From: Bacillus inaquosorum KCTC 13429
GTDB lineage: Bacteria; Bacillota; Bacilli; Bacillales; Bacillaceae
Assembly (NCBI RefSeq): GCF_000332645.1
Contig: NZ_AMXN01000001.1
Location: 1 to 64,000 of the forward strand
Length of the DNA stretch: 64,000 nt
Direction: 5' to 3'
The notes below the pieces were generated by a model, which saw nothing but the letters and a program-made list of their open reading frames with translations, had not been told where the DNA came from and searched no databases. Both the position numbers and the translations under genes were made by a program. This document shows, piece after piece, positions 1-8,612 of this stretch (its first letter is position 1; every line of letters begins with the position of its first letter).

Positions 1-39
1 TCTTATGGGGTCAGTCCCCATACAGCGGGCGCTTTTTTG

Positions 40-456
40 TTATTCAGATTTTTCGCCTTTCAGCAGACACATAAAAACGATAATCAGGATAAAAGCAATC
101 AAGGCCAGGAATGGAATGGTTATAAAACCAAACCAGTTAATATATTGGCCTGAGCACGGCACGCCGCTTACACAAGGCTTAATGCCGGTAAAGCCGGGCA
201 CTTTTTGCTCTAAGTAGTGCATGATCGAAATAAATGCCCCGATAATCGCCATGGGGAGCACATATTTTTTCACGCGTGTGTCACCTTGAAAGGTGGCGAT
301 GCCTAAAATCAGGACGAGCGGATACATGAGGATACGCTGGTACCAGCACAGTTCACATGGAATGAACTTTCTGATTTCACTGAAATACAGGCTGCCAAGC
401 ATAGCGACAAGAGCCACAACCCAGGAAGCATATAAAAATACAATTCTATTTTTCAT
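40..456 (-). CDS. bdbC: Thiol-disulfide oxidoreductase BdbC (DsbB-like)
   Basis: 138-residue integral membrane quinone-linked oxidoreductase that reoxidises its partner BdbD, so that disulfides form in exported proteins such as competence factors (family knowledge). The sequence shows four hydrophobic segments and the two DsbB-type cysteine pairs: C34-E-L-C37 after the first segment and C95...C101 in the second external loop. It lies 4 bp downstream of bdbD on the same strand, the usual bdbDC operon. Length equals the B. subtilis protein. A small GC hairpin lies just past its stop at the window edge, so the downstream neighbour is not visible. Confidence 0.96.
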   Translation of the reverse strand: MKNRIVFLYASWVVALVAMLGSLYFSEIRKFIPCELCWYQRILMYPLVLILGIATFQGDTRVKKYVLPMAIIGAFISIMHYLEQKVPGFTGIKPCVSGVPCSGQYINWFGFITIPFLALIAFILIIVFMCLLKGEKSE

Positions 457-460
457 ATGA

Positions 461-1129
461 TTACTTCCCTTTCAGCTCTTTTTCTATCGTTTTTTTGATT
501 TCATTATAATCCGCAAAATTTTTGATCACTTTATCATTTACGTAAATCGTCGGTGTTGCGTTTACGTTCATTTTTTGATTAAGGTCAGAATCCTTTTCCA
601 CTTGAGAAGCGAATGTTTCCTTATCAAGATTGTCCTTGAGCGTCTCAGGTTTTACCTTTGTGGTGCTTTTTGCAAGATCACCGAGAACGGCTGGGGTCAC
701 CCATTCCTGTTCTGTGTCCGGCTGTTTTTCGAACAGCTTTTCATGGAATGCCCAGAAAGAGTCAGGATCTTCTTTCCATACTTCTTCTGATGCAAGAGCC
801 GCTAATCTAGAACCCTTTCCATGAAACATGACGTTCACGAATGAAAATTTCACATCGCCCTTATCAATAAAGTCTTTTTGTATTTTTGGGAAGATGTCAC
901 TGTTAAACACCTTACAAGACGGACATTTGTAATCTCCGAATTCCACTACAGTTACCGGTGCATCATCCTTGCCAAGCACAGGCTGGCCTTTGATAGAAGG
1001 CTGTCCGGAAACCGCTTCATTGCCTTGTTCCGTTTTGTTATTAATGATTACAATGGCTGCTAGCAATACAACAACCACAATCGTAAGGATGACCGCGAAT
1101 TTCGCAGAAGACTGCTGTTTCTTTTTCAC
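461..1129 (-). CDS. bdbD: Thiol-disulfide oxidoreductase BdbD (DsbA-like)
   Basis: 222-residue membrane-anchored oxidase that introduces disulfide bonds into extracytoplasmic proteins, with BdbC as reoxidant. A basic N-terminus is followed by one hydrophobic anchor (about residues 11-29), then a thioredoxin-fold domain carrying the CPSC active site (C69 and C72) and the cis-proline motif NATPTIYV near residue 191. The first gene of the bdbDC pair, it is separated from upstream cadA by a strong terminator, so it probably has its own promoter in the 120-bp gap. Start, length and residues agree with the B. subtilis protein. Confidence 0.96.
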   Translation of the reverse strand: MKKKQQSSAKFAVILTIVVVVLLAAIVIINNKTEQGNEAVSGQPSIKGQPVLGKDDAPVTVVEFGDYKCPSCKVFNSDIFPKIQKDFIDKGDVKFSFVNVMFHGKGSRLAALASEEVWKEDPDSFWAFHEKLFEKQPDTEQEWVTPAVLGDLAKSTTKVKPETLKDNLDKETFASQVEKDSDLNQKMNVNATPTIYVNDKVIKNFADYNEIKKTIEKELKGK

Positions 1130-1152
1130 TCCGACACCTCATCGTTTTCAAA

Positions 1153-1188
1153 TTAAAAAAGAAGCGGATCGCAATTGACCCACTTCTT
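1153..1188 (-). terminator. Intrinsic terminator of cadA
   Basis: On the minus strand a 12-bp stem (two G-U pairs) closes a 6-nt loop and runs straight into TTTTTT. It sits between the end of cadA and the start of bdbD. Confidence 0.85.
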
Positions 1189-1248
1189 TATTTTAACAAG
1201 ACAAGTGCCTATAAGAAAACCCCGAAAAAATGAATTCTCTCCGACAAT

Positions 1249-3357
1249 TTATCTGTTTTTGAGACGCATAACGCGCATGGCGTTTGCCACAGCGAGCAGG
1301 GTAACGCCGACATCTGAGAAAACCGCTTCCCACATGGTCGCAATTCCAAATGCTCCAAGAATGAGAAAGATCGCTTTTACCCCTAAAGCAAAGCCGATGT
1401 TTTGCCACACGATTCGCCTTGTCCGTTTCGCAATCCGAATCGCTTCCGCTATTTTCGACGGCTGATCTGTCATCAGCACGACGTCTGCGGCTTCTACCGC
1501 AGCGTCTGAGCCAAGGCCTCCCATGGCCGCTCCGATATCCGCGCGCGCAAGCACCGGCGTATCATTGATGCCGTCACCGACAAAAATGAGTTTTTCGTTT
1601 GGCGAAAGCTTGGCTTCCAATGCTTCGACCCGCGACACTTTATCCTGCGGCAGCAGCTCCGCATATACCTCGTCAATGCCAAGCTGTTTTCCGACGGCTT
1701 CTCCCGTTTGTTTCGAATCACCTGTCAGCATAACTGTCTGTTTGATTCCAAGCGACTTCAGATCAGCAACCGCCTGTGCTGCATCTTCTTTTACTTCATC
1801 CGCTATGATGATTGCTCCGGCATAGCGTTGATCAACAGCAACGTGCACGATTGTTCCGGCATGTTCATCCGGGACGCCCTTAACCTGTTCTCTATCCATG
1901 AGCTTCTTATTCCCAGCAAGGATTTCTGTTCCGTTTACTTTTGCAAAAATGCCGTGGCCGGATATTTCCTCGTATGACTCTATCGCATCAGATGAAAGTA
2001 TTTTCCCGTAAGCTTTACGCACAGATTCAGCAATTGGATGCTGGGAGTGAAGCTCAGCATATGCCGCCGCTTCAAGTAATCTGTCCTTTGTAAATCCTTC
2101 CGCAGGTTTGATTTCTGTCACTTCAAAGCTTCCTTTTGTTAATGTTCCTGTTTTATCAAACACCGCGTATTTGACTTGATTCAAGGCTTCTAAATAATTG
2201 CTTCCCTTCACAAGCACTCCGGCCTTTGAGGCTGCGCCGATTCCGCCGAAGAAACCGAGCGGTATAGAGACAACAAGCGCACATGGACAAGAAATTACTA
2301 AGAAAATAAGTGCGCGGTACACCCAATCGGAAAGTGTGGCGCCAGGAATCACCAGCGGCGGGACAAAGGCCAGCAATACCGCGATGATCACAACAGCTGG
2401 TGTATAATACTTGGCAAACTTCGTGATAAAGTTTTCTGTCCGGGCTTTACGGCTGCTCGCATTCTGAACCAAATCTAATATTTTTGATACTGCAGATTCC
2501 TGGTAGCCCTTTGTGACTTCAATAAGCAGAACGCCGTTTTGATTGATAAAGCCTGACATCACATCTTGTCCTTCTGCAGCTTTTCTCGGAACGGACTCAC
2601 CTGTCAAAGCAGACGTATCAACCATCGCTGATCCCTGCACGACCTTACCGTCAAGGGGTATGCTTTCTCCCGGATTGACCACAATGATGTCTCCTGTCTG
2701 TACGTCCTCCGGAGAAACCAGTTCGATGCCGTTCTCTGTTTTGACATTGGCGTAATCAGGCCGTATGTCCATTAACGCACTGATTGATTTTCTGGACCGG
2801 CTGACCGCGGCTCCTTGAAAAAGCTCACCGATTTGGTAAAACAGCATAACGGCGACACCTTCAGGGTATTGCTGAATCAGAAAAGCACCGATTGTGGCAA
2901 GAGCCATTAAGAAATGTTCATCAAACACCTGACCGCGGCTGATGTTTTTGACTGCACGGATGATAATGTCACCGCCGATGATCAAGTAGGCAGCGAGGAA
3001 AAGTATAAATTCAATGGGTCCGGAATGAACGACATATGCTGCTGCTCCGAGTATGATAGCCGCCGCCATTCTGATCAGCATATTGATCATTCGATGACGA
3101 TAGCCGTCATCAGCTGATTTCTTTTTATGCTTTTGACGAACCGTTACGTGCGGATCGATTGATTTCACTTTTTTCTCCACCTTATTGGTGACCCATTGCT
3201 CTTCTTTTCCATCGGCTGAGACAGTCAAGGTGCTTGCCGCAAAATTAACCGCACATCCGTCAATGCCTTTTATGCCTTTGACTCCGTTTTCGATTTTTTG
3301 GGCACAATTGCTGCAATCCAAACCGTCCAGAACGTATTCCTGTTTCACTAGTCTCAC
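1249..3357 (-). CDS. cadA: Cd/Zn/Co-exporting P1B-type ATPase CadA
   Basis: 702-residue P-type ATPase that exports Cd2+, Zn2+ and Co2+ across the plasma membrane. One N-terminal heavy-metal-associated domain has GLDCSNC (C15, C18). Next come paired transmembrane segments, the metal-site CPC in SCPCALVVS, the phosphorylation motif DKTGTLT, and the ATP-binding HP pair and GDGIND hinge. The CPC followed by ALVVS, and a single HMA domain, suit the Zn/Cd subgroup rather than the copper subgroup of its neighbour copA. It is monocistronic with its own promoter and a CzrA-type palindrome upstream. Known in B. subtilis as cadA (yvgW). Confidence 0.95.
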   Translation of the reverse strand: MRLVKQEYVLDGLDCSNCAQKIENGVKGIKGIDGCAVNFAASTLTVSADGKEEQWVTNKVEKKVKSIDPHVTVRQKHKKKSADDGYRHRMINMLIRMAAAIILGAAAYVVHSGPIEFILFLAAYLIIGGDIIIRAVKNISRGQVFDEHFLMALATIGAFLIQQYPEGVAVMLFYQIGELFQGAAVSRSRKSISALMDIRPDYANVKTENGIELVSPEDVQTGDIIVVNPGESIPLDGKVVQGSAMVDTSALTGESVPRKAAEGQDVMSGFINQNGVLLIEVTKGYQESAVSKILDLVQNASSRKARTENFITKFAKYYTPAVVIIAVLLAFVPPLVIPGATLSDWVYRALIFLVISCPCALVVSIPLGFFGGIGAASKAGVLVKGSNYLEALNQVKYAVFDKTGTLTKGSFEVTEIKPAEGFTKDRLLEAAAYAELHSQHPIAESVRKAYGKILSSDAIESYEEISGHGIFAKVNGTEILAGNKKLMDREQVKGVPDEHAGTIVHVAVDQRYAGAIIIADEVKEDAAQAVADLKSLGIKQTVMLTGDSKQTGEAVGKQLGIDEVYAELLPQDKVSRVEALEAKLSPNEKLIFVGDGINDTPVLARADIGAAMGGLGSDAAVEAADVVLMTDQPSKIAEAIRIAKRTRRIVWQNIGFALGVKAIFLILGAFGIATMWEAVFSDVGVTLLAVANAMRVMRLKNR

Positions 3358-3420
3358 CTTACCTTCCGATTTAGGGTTCCCTCTTCAAAGTGTATCAATG
3401 AGTGTTGGTATTGAATTTAT

Positions 3421-3444
3421 ATATATGAGCACATACTCATATAT
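3421..3444 (-). promoter_or_regulatory. CzrA-type operator of cadA
   Basis: Perfect inverted repeat ATATATGAG-6 nt-CTCATATAT between the cadA promoter and coding start. AT-rich repeats of this form are the operators of ArsR-family sensors, and CzrA is the known repressor of B. subtilis cadA. The assignment to CzrA is inference from family and gene. Confidence 0.75.
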
Positions 3445-3455
3445 TGGTTACATCT

Positions 3456-3485
3456 ATTATATGGCGTTTCCCAAGAAAGTGTCAA
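3456..3485 (-). promoter_or_regulatory. cadA promoter (sigma-A)
   Basis: Minus-strand TTGACA (3480-3485) and TATAAT (3456-3461), both consensus, spaced 18 bp. The CzrA-type palindrome begins about 11 bp downstream of the -10, placing it over the initiation region. Confidence 0.85.
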
Positions 3486-3493
3486 TGAAAAAC

Positions 3494-3519
3494 AAAAACC
3501 GGCATATGGCCGGTTTTTA
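3494..3519 (-). terminator. Intrinsic terminator of copZA
   Basis: AAACCGGC-loop-GCCGGTTTTT on the minus strand. The stop codon of copA lies at the foot of the stem, so the hairpin overlaps the gene end. Confidence 0.85.
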
Positions 3520-5928
3520 TTTTACTTTCTGCAGACGCAGCGCATTCAGAACAACAGAAACGGAGCTGAATGCCATTGCTGCTCCCGCTATCCACGGCGC
3601 TAAAAATCCGAGCGCTGCGATTGGGATACCGAGGCTGTTATAACCAAGCGCCCAGAATAAGTTTTGTTTAATGTTTTTCATTGTTAATCTGCTCATGCGA
3701 ATTGAGTCGGCAATGCTGTTCAGATCTCCGCGAATCAACGTAATATCCGCTGTTTCCATGGCAATGTCCGTGCCTGTTCCGATCGCCATGCCAATATCGG
3801 CTGTGGCAAGCGCCGGCGCATCGTTAATTCCATCGCCCACCATGGCCGTCTGACGGCCTTCTTTTTGCAGGCGGGAAATTTCCGCCGCCTTTTGTTCAGG
3901 AAGGACTTCCGCAATGACACTCGTAATTCCCGCTTCCTTCGCAATCGCTTCTGCAGTTCTGCGATTGTCACCTGTCATCATGATGACATCCAGGTCCAAC
4001 TCTTTCAGACGGGCCACTGCCGCCCGTGACGTGTCTTTTATCGTATCAGCAACGGCTACGAGTCCCGCTGCTTCCCCATCAATGGATACAAGCATAACCG
4101 TTTTTCCTTCTGCCTCAAGTTCTTCCATTTGAGCAAGAAGAACCCCATGCTCAACCTGTTCGCTCTCCATTAACTTTCTTGTGCCGACGAGAATGGTTTT
4201 GCCTCCGGCTTCAGCCAAAATGCCTGCGCCAATCTTTGCTTCAAAGCGGGTCAGCCTCGGTATCTCAAGCCCTTTTTCTTTCACGCCGGCAACAATCGCT
4301 TCACCGAGCGGATGCTCTGATCCCGTTTCGGCTGCCGCCGCAAATTGAAGCAGATCTGTTTCTTCAAAACGGCCGAACGGAATGGCATCAGTCAGTCGCG
4401 GCTTCCCGTTTGTCACAGTTCCGGTTTTATCAAGAACAATCGTATCGAGACGATGTGTTTTTTCTAAATGCTCGCCGCCTTTAAAGAGAATTCCGAATTC
4501 AGCAGCGCGCCCAGATCCGGCCATAATGCTCGTCGGAGTGGCAAGGCCGAGGGCGCAAGGACATGCAATGACAAGAACCGCAATGAACTTGCTGATCGCT
4601 TCGGCAAAATCGCCGGGAGCCGCCCAAAGATACCAAATGAGGAAAGTGAGAACGGCAATCCCCAATACGATAGGCACAAAAATGCCGGAAATCTGATCAG
4701 CGAGACGCTGGATCGGCGCTTTTGACCCTTGTGCTTCCTCGACAATTTTGATGATATGAGAAAGTGCCGTATCCCTTCCAACGTTGACAGCTTTGATTTT
4801 TAGGAAGCCGTTTGAGTTGACGGTTGCACCTGTCACGCTGTCACCTGGATTTTTGTCAACAGGAAGACTTTCTCCTGTAATCATCGATTCATCTACTGCC
4901 GAGCGGCCTTCAACCACTTCCCCGTCGACAGGAATTCGTTCGCCCGGTTTGACGTAAACAATGTCATTGACTAGCACTTCGTCTATCGGAATAATTTGCT
5001 CCTGTCCGTCTCTTACGACAGTTGCTGTTTTCGCTTGGAGCTTCATCAGCTTTTTAATTGCATCCGAAGAACGGCCCTTTGCTTTTGTTTCAAACAGCTT
5101 GCCTAATAAAATCAGCGTCAGCAAAATCGCGCTTGTTTCATAGTAAAGGCCGTCTGTATGCCCATGGGAACCAAGGCTTTGGATGGTAAGATAAAGACTG
5201 TAAGCATAAGCAGCCGTCGTTCCGAGCGCGACCAATACATCCATATTGGCGCTTTTATTTCTGAGCGCCTTATACGCACCCGCATAAAACGGCCAGCCGA
5301 TCAGAAACTGGACCGGTGTCGCCAACGCAAACTGCATCCACGGATTGAGGAATATATCTGGCACCCAAATAAACGATGTAAACGTAAAATGGCTCACCAT
5401 CGCCCAAAGCAATGGAAATGACAGAACCGCTGAAAAGATCAGTCTCGCCGTTTGCTTCCGTTCTTCTTTCTTTTTAGAAGCTGCCGTTTCTCGTTCCTCA
5501 TCACCCTTCAGCTGAAGCTTATATCCCAGCTTATCTACCGCTTCTTTCAAATCGCCGACAGACGCTTCTTTTGGATTGTACTCGACCGTAACCGTTTCTA
5601 AAGCGAAGTTTACAGGAGCATTTGTGACGCCTTCTATTTTGTTAAGCCGCTTTTCAATCCGATTGGCGCAGGCTGCACAAGTCATGCCTTCAATATCGAA
5701 TTCAGCTTTTTCTGTCACGACGTGATAGCCCAGTTTTTCTATTTTTTCCTGAATCGCTGCAGCCCCTGTCTCAGCGGGATCGTAGGTGACATTTGACGTT
5801 TCCATTGCCAGATTGACATTGGCATCCGTTACACCGGGCATCCGCTTCAGGCCTTTTTCAATTCTGGAGGCACATGCCGCACAGGTCATACCCGATACCT
5901 GCATCGCGATTTCCTTTTGTTCACTCAA
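3517..5928 (-). CDS. copA: Copper-exporting P1B-type ATPase CopA
   Basis: 803-residue Cu(I) efflux ATPase. Two tandem N-terminal HMA domains each carry GMTCAAC (first at about C16/C19, second about 68 residues later). They are followed by the membrane helices, the CPC ion site ([11 protein letters not shown]), DKTGTVTNG, the HP motif (SEHPLGE) and [13 protein letters not shown]. The start is the TTG at 5928, preceded by GGAG 8 nt upstream; the open frame continues upstream but has no ribosome site. It follows copZ by 83 bp. CopZ delivers copper to the HMA domains, and CsoR represses the pair. Confidence 0.96.
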   Translation of the reverse strand: MSEQKEIAMQVSGMTCAACASRIEKGLKRMPGVTDANVNLAMETSNVTYDPAETGAAAIQEKIEKLGYHVVTEKAEFDIEGMTCAACANRIEKRLNKIEGVTNAPVNFALETVTVEYNPKEASVGDLKEAVDKLGYKLQLKGDEERETAASKKKEERKQTARLIFSAVLSFPLLWAMVSHFTFTSFIWVPDIFLNPWMQFALATPVQFLIGWPFYAGAYKALRNKSANMDVLVALGTTAAYAYSLYLTIQSLGSHGHTDGLYYETSAILLTLILLGKLFETKAKGRSSDAIKKLMKLQAKTATVVRDGQEQIIPIDEVLVNDIVYVKPGERIPVDGEVVEGRSAVDESMITGESLPVDKNPGDSVTGATVNSNGFLKIKAVNVGRDTALSHIIKIVEEAQGSKAPIQRLADQISGIFVPIVLGIAVLTFLIWYLWAAPGDFAEAISKFIAVLVIACPCALGLATPTSIMAGSGRAAEFGILFKGGEHLEKTHRLDTIVLDKTGTVTNGKPRLTDAIPFGRFEETDLLQFAAAAETGSEHPLGEAIVAGVKEKGLEIPRLTRFEAKIGAGILAEAGGKTILVGTRKLMESEQVEHGVLLAQMEELEAEGKTVMLVSIDGEAAGLVAVADTIKDTSRAAVARLKELDLDVIMMTGDNRRTAEAIAKEAGITSVIAEVLPEQKAAEISRLQKEGRQTAMVGDGINDAPALATADIGMAIGTGTDIAMETADITLIRGDLNSIADSIRMSRLTMKNIKQNLFWALGYNSLGIPIAALGFLAPWIAGAAMAFSSVSVVLNALRLQKVK

Positions 5929-5942
5929 TCTACTCACTCCTT

Positions 5943-5966
5943 TATATACACCCGGGGGGTATATAA
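5943..5966 (-). promoter_or_regulatory. CsoR-like palindrome just upstream of copA
   Basis: In the copZ-copA gap the minus strand reads TATATACCCCCC-GGGTGTATATA. Its 15-bp core matches the core of the CsoR box before copZ at 12 positions. It lies 15-38 bp before the copA start codon. Binding is inference; no clear promoter was recognised with it. Confidence 0.45.
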
Positions 5967-5980
5967 AAATGAAAGAAATA

Positions 5981-6002
5981 TCGCGCCTCCCTAAAGGCGC
6001 GA
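5981..6002 (-). terminator. GC hairpin between copZ and copA (possible partial terminator)
   Basis: TCGCGCC-8 nt-GGCGCGA, a 7-bp GC-rich stem 10 bp after the copZ stop. The following sequence is T-rich but broken, so it may attenuate or protect the copZ mRNA 3' end rather than terminate fully. Confidence 0.55.
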
Positions 6003-6011
6003 CACCTTGAA

Positions 6012-6221
6012 TCAATCGGCTACATCATAGCCCTGGTCTTCTATCGCTTCCGAAATTTCCTTGACTGATACTTTGTCAGCATCAAACGAAACGTCGACTT
6101 TTCCCGCTTCCAGATTGACATGAACAGCACTGACGCCGTCCAGTTCTCCTACGCTCGTTTCCACAGCTTTGACGCAGTGCTGACAAGACATTCCTTCAAC
6201 TTGCAATGTTTTTTGTTCCAT
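6012..6221 (-). CDS. copZ: Copper chaperone CopZ
   Basis: 69-residue single-domain HMA protein that binds Cu(I) and passes it to CopA (established for B. subtilis). The metal motif GMSCQHC lies at residues 10-16, with C13 and C16 as ligands, and the fold is beta-alpha-beta-beta-alpha-beta. First gene of copZA, with a consensus-like ribosome site (GGAGG, 8 nt before ATG) and a promoter whose spacer is covered by the CsoR box. Confidence 0.97.
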   Translation of the reverse strand: MEQKTLQVEGMSCQHCVKAVETSVGELDGVSAVHVNLEAGKVDVSFDADKVSVKEISEAIEDQGYDVAD

Positions 6222-6256
6222 TTGAATTCCTCCTGTTTATCTTTCTGTTTTCATCC

Positions 6257-6285
6257 TACCATACCCCCGTAGGGTATTACAACAA
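6257..6285 (-). promoter_or_regulatory. copZA promoter with CsoR operator
   Basis: Minus-strand -35 TTGTTG (6280-6285), 16-bp spacer and -10 TATGGT (6258-6263). The GC-rich core TACCCTACGGGGGTA fills the spacer, matching the known CsoR box of B. subtilis copZA. Apo-CsoR there would block polymerase, and Cu(I) would release it. Confidence 0.85.
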
Positions 6286-6294
6286 AAAAAGACT

Positions 6295-6600
6295 TTATGA
6301 TTTTGTGAACTTTTTAAATACGTCCAAAAGCTCAGAAATGGCCTGTTCCCCGTCTCCGCTTTTGATGGCATCTGCTACACAGTGATGGGCGTGGTCCTCA
6401 AGCAAGTGAAGCGCCACATTTTTCATTGCCGCCTGAACAGCTGAAATCTGCACAAGAATATCTACACAATATCTATCGTTTTCCACCATATTTTGAATGC
6501 CTCTGACTTGGCCTTCTATCCGTTTCAGCCGGTTTATGATTTGATCCTTTTCTTTCGAGCTTTTATGGTTTAATGCTTTATGTTCGTTATGCTTCTCCAT
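6295..6600 (-). CDS. csoR: Copper-sensing repressor CsoR
   Basis: 101-residue all-helical DUF156-family repressor that releases DNA on binding Cu(I). The ligand set C45 (RYCVD), H70 and C74 (EDHAHHC) is intact, as is the basic helix with KRIEGQVRGI. The start at 6600 is chosen because it gives the known 101-residue form; an upstream in-frame ATG at 6633 adds 11 residues without similarity. Separated from copZ by 73 bp that hold the copZA promoter, so it is transcribed separately although on the same strand. Confidence 0.95.
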   Translation of the reverse strand: MEKHNEHKALNHKSSKEKDQIINRLKRIEGQVRGIQNMVENDRYCVDILVQISAVQAAMKNVALHLLEDHAHHCVADAIKSGDGEQAISELLDVFKKFTKS

Positions 6601-6726
6601 GCGTACACCTCTGTTTCTTATATTAATTCCCATTATACTGATTGTCCAAACTGTTGTCTAAGCATGCCGCCGCAAAAAATGAATCAGTTAGGTTTTACCA
6701 TTTATACAGGAGGGTATATATCTCTT

Positions 6727-7803
6727 GTGAAAACGCTTTTAAAGGGGAGAAGAAAAGTGGATACAATAAAGGTTGGGATATTAGGGTACGGACTGTCTGG
6801 TTCTGTTTTTCACGCGCCGCTGCTTGCTGTTCTGGAAGAGTATCACATCAGCAAAGTCATGACATCGCGGACAGAAGAAGTGAAACGGGATTTTCCGGAT
6901 GCAGAAGTTGTGCATGAACTTGAGGACATCACAAATGACCCGGCCATTGAGCTTGTCATTGTCACCACACCGAGCGGCCTTCATTACGAGCACGCTATGG
7001 CATGCATTCAGGCCGGAAAACATGTTGTGATCGAAAAACCGATGACAGCGACGGCCGAAGAAGGGGAGAAATTAAAGAAGGCTGCCAATGAAAAAGGTGT
7101 ATTGTTAAGTGTCTATCATAACCGGCGCTGGGATAACGACTTTTTAACGATTAAAAAGCTGATCGCTGACGGATCCCTTGAAGATATCAATACATATCAA
7201 GTCTCCTATGACCGCTACAGACCTGAGGTTCAAGCACGGTGGCGGGAAAAAGAAGGCTCGGCCACTGGTACGCTGTATGATCTCGGCTCCCACATCATAG
7301 ACCAAGCCCTGCATTTGTTCGGGTTGCCAAAAGCCGTGACTGCAAACGTAATGGCCCAGCGTGAAGATGCCGAAACCGTTGACTATTTTCATTTGACTCT
7401 GGATTACGGCAAACTCCAAGCCATTCTATACGGAGGATCGATCGTTCCGGCAAACGGCCCTCGTTATCAAATCCACGGACAGCATGCCAGCTTTATGAAA
7501 TACGGAATCGACGGACAGGAAGACGCACTCAGAGCGGGAAGAAAACCGGAGGATGACAGCTGGGGAGCGGATGATCCGGAGTTTTACGGAAAGCTGACAA
7601 CCGTTCATGGCACGGACAAAAAAACAGAAACCATCCCATCAGTAAATGGCTCCTACCTTACCTATTACCGCAAAATAGCAGAGAGTATACGCGAAGGCGC
7701 TGCGCTGCCTGTCACCGCTGAGGAAGGAATTGATGTTATTCGCATCATTGAAGCCGCAATAAAAAGCAGTGAAGAGAAACGAACCATTATGCTGGAGAAA
7801 TAA
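6727..7803 (+). CDS. iolW: scyllo-inositol 2-dehydrogenase (NADP+), GFO/IDH/MocA family
   Basis: 358-residue oxidoreductase; the B. subtilis orthologue (YvaA/IolW) interconverts scyllo-inositol and scyllo-inosose with NADP(H). It has an N-terminal Rossmann fold with GYGLSGSVF, the EKP motif (VIEKPMTATAEE) and a C-terminal substrate domain with GTLYDLGSHIIDQ. The start is uncertain. GTG at 6727 gives the expected length with GGAGGG 12 nt away. GTG at 6757, preceded by AGGGGAG at 7 nt, would give 348 residues and is equally plausible. Divergent from csoR and convergent with azoR2 across a shared terminator. Confidence 0.9.
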   Translation: MKTLLKGRRKVDTIKVGILGYGLSGSVFHAPLLAVLEEYHISKVMTSRTEEVKRDFPDAEVVHELEDITNDPAIELVIVTTPSGLHYEHAMACIQAGKHVVIEKPMTATAEEGEKLKKAANEKGVLLSVYHNRRWDNDFLTIKKLIADGSLEDINTYQVSYDRYRPEVQARWREKEGSATGTLYDLGSHIIDQALHLFGLPKAVTANVMAQREDAETVDYFHLTLDYGKLQAILYGGSIVPANGPRYQIHGQHASFMKYGIDGQEDALRAGRKPEDDSWGADDPEFYGKLTTVHGTDKKTETIPSVNGSYLTYYRKIAESIREGAALPVTAEEGIDVIRIIEAAIKSSEEKRTIMLEK

Positions 7804-7805
7804 AC

Positions 7806-7836
7806 AAAAGCCTCCCCAAGAAAAGGGAGGCTTTTT
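7806..7836. terminator. Bidirectional terminator between iolW and azoR2
   Basis: AAAGCCTCCC-loop-GGGAGGCTTTTT lies between the two convergent stop codons. It has a T-run on the plus side and a shorter one on the minus side. Confidence 0.8.
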
Positions 7837-7838
7837 CA

Positions 7839-8474
7839 TTAAAATGTTTTACCTGCTTCTTTCGCACGCGCAATCGCGTCTTCTTTGATTTGCTGTGCTT
7901 TATCAGGCTCCGCATTATGTCCCTCTACGAAAATGCCATCGAATGATGGTACACCGAAGAAGTTCATCATGATGCCGATGTAGCGGTGACCCATTTCCAT
8001 TTCAGCCGCAGGGCCTTCAGAATAGTAGCCTCCGCGCGCTTGGATATGAATCGCTTTTTTATCAGTTAACAAGCCGATCGGGCCTTGTTCAGTGTATTTG
8101 AATGATTTTCCTGCAACTGCAACAGAATCAAGATACGCTTTCATTACTGGCGGGAATGAGAAGTTCCATAAAGGAGTAACGAATACGTACTTATCAGCAG
8201 ATGCAAATTGATCACTAAGCTCTCCCAGACGGCCCACTTTCGCTTTTTCGCTTTCAGAAAGCTCTTCAAAGCCTGTGCCTGACTGCAGCTTGCCCCAGCC
8301 GCTGAATACATCCGCGTCAATGTGCGGGATGTTTTCTTTGTACAAATCGATATGTACAACTTCATCATTTGGGTTCGCTTCTTTGTAAGATTCGATGAAT
8401 GCTTTACCTGTTGCCATACTGTAAGAAGTTGCTTCATCATGCGGGTGAGCAGTGATATACAATACTTTTGCCAT
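7839..8474 (-). CDS. azoR2: FMN-dependent NADH-azoreductase AzoR2
   Basis: 211-residue flavodoxin-fold quinone/azo reductase that detoxifies quinones and azo compounds in two-electron steps. Seen: an N-terminal phosphate loop ([12 protein letters not shown]), the [18 protein letters not shown] segment lining the FMN site, and the ARGGYYSEG loop. The family length is about 210 residues. Promoter and a probable MhqR box lie upstream; in B. subtilis azoR2 (yvaB) belongs to the MhqR regulon. Confidence 0.93.
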   Translation of the reverse strand: MAKVLYITAHPHDEATSYSMATGKAFIESYKEANPNDEVVHIDLYKENIPHIDADVFSGWGKLQSGTGFEELSESEKAKVGRLGELSDQFASADKYVFVTPLWNFSFPPVMKAYLDSVAVAGKSFKYTEQGPIGLLTDKKAIHIQARGGYYSEGPAAEMEMGHRYIGIMMNFFGVPSFDGIFVEGHNAEPDKAQQIKEDAIARAKEAGKTF

Positions 8475-8560
8475 TTTTACCAGCCCTTTCGTTTTTAAAA
8501 ATCACACATCAATTATTATCATACAGACGCATTATGATTATTCTTTCTCTATTAGTCTTT

Positions 8561-8589
8561 ATTATAGGGGCTCTAAAAATTACTTTCAA
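8561..8589 (-). promoter_or_regulatory. azoR2 promoter
   Basis: Minus-strand TTGAAA (8584-8589), 17-bp spacer and consensus TATAAT (8561-8566), about 87 bp before the azoR2 start. Confidence 0.8.
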
Positions 8590-8596
8590 GTAAAAC

Positions 8597-8612
8597 ATCT
8601 TGAATTAAAGAT
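8597..8612 (-). promoter_or_regulatory. Probable MhqR box of azoR2
   Basis: ATCTT-6 nt-AAGAT, an inverted repeat resembling the MhqR consensus (ATCTNGAATTCNAGAT type). It lies 7 bp upstream of the azoR2 -35 and overlaps the last codons of yvaC. Regulator assignment is inference from motif and target. Confidence 0.5.

Noticed and set aside
1-39. Short GC hairpin at the left edge as the bdbC terminator
   Set aside because: Stem present (TATGGGG/CCCCATA) but the minus-strand T-run is missing within the window, so direction cannot be judged.
1193-1408. Small antisense or overlapping ORFs inside cadA, copA, eno, gapA and the opu genes
   Set aside because: Shadows of well-supported genes in other frames, without ribosome sites or family features.
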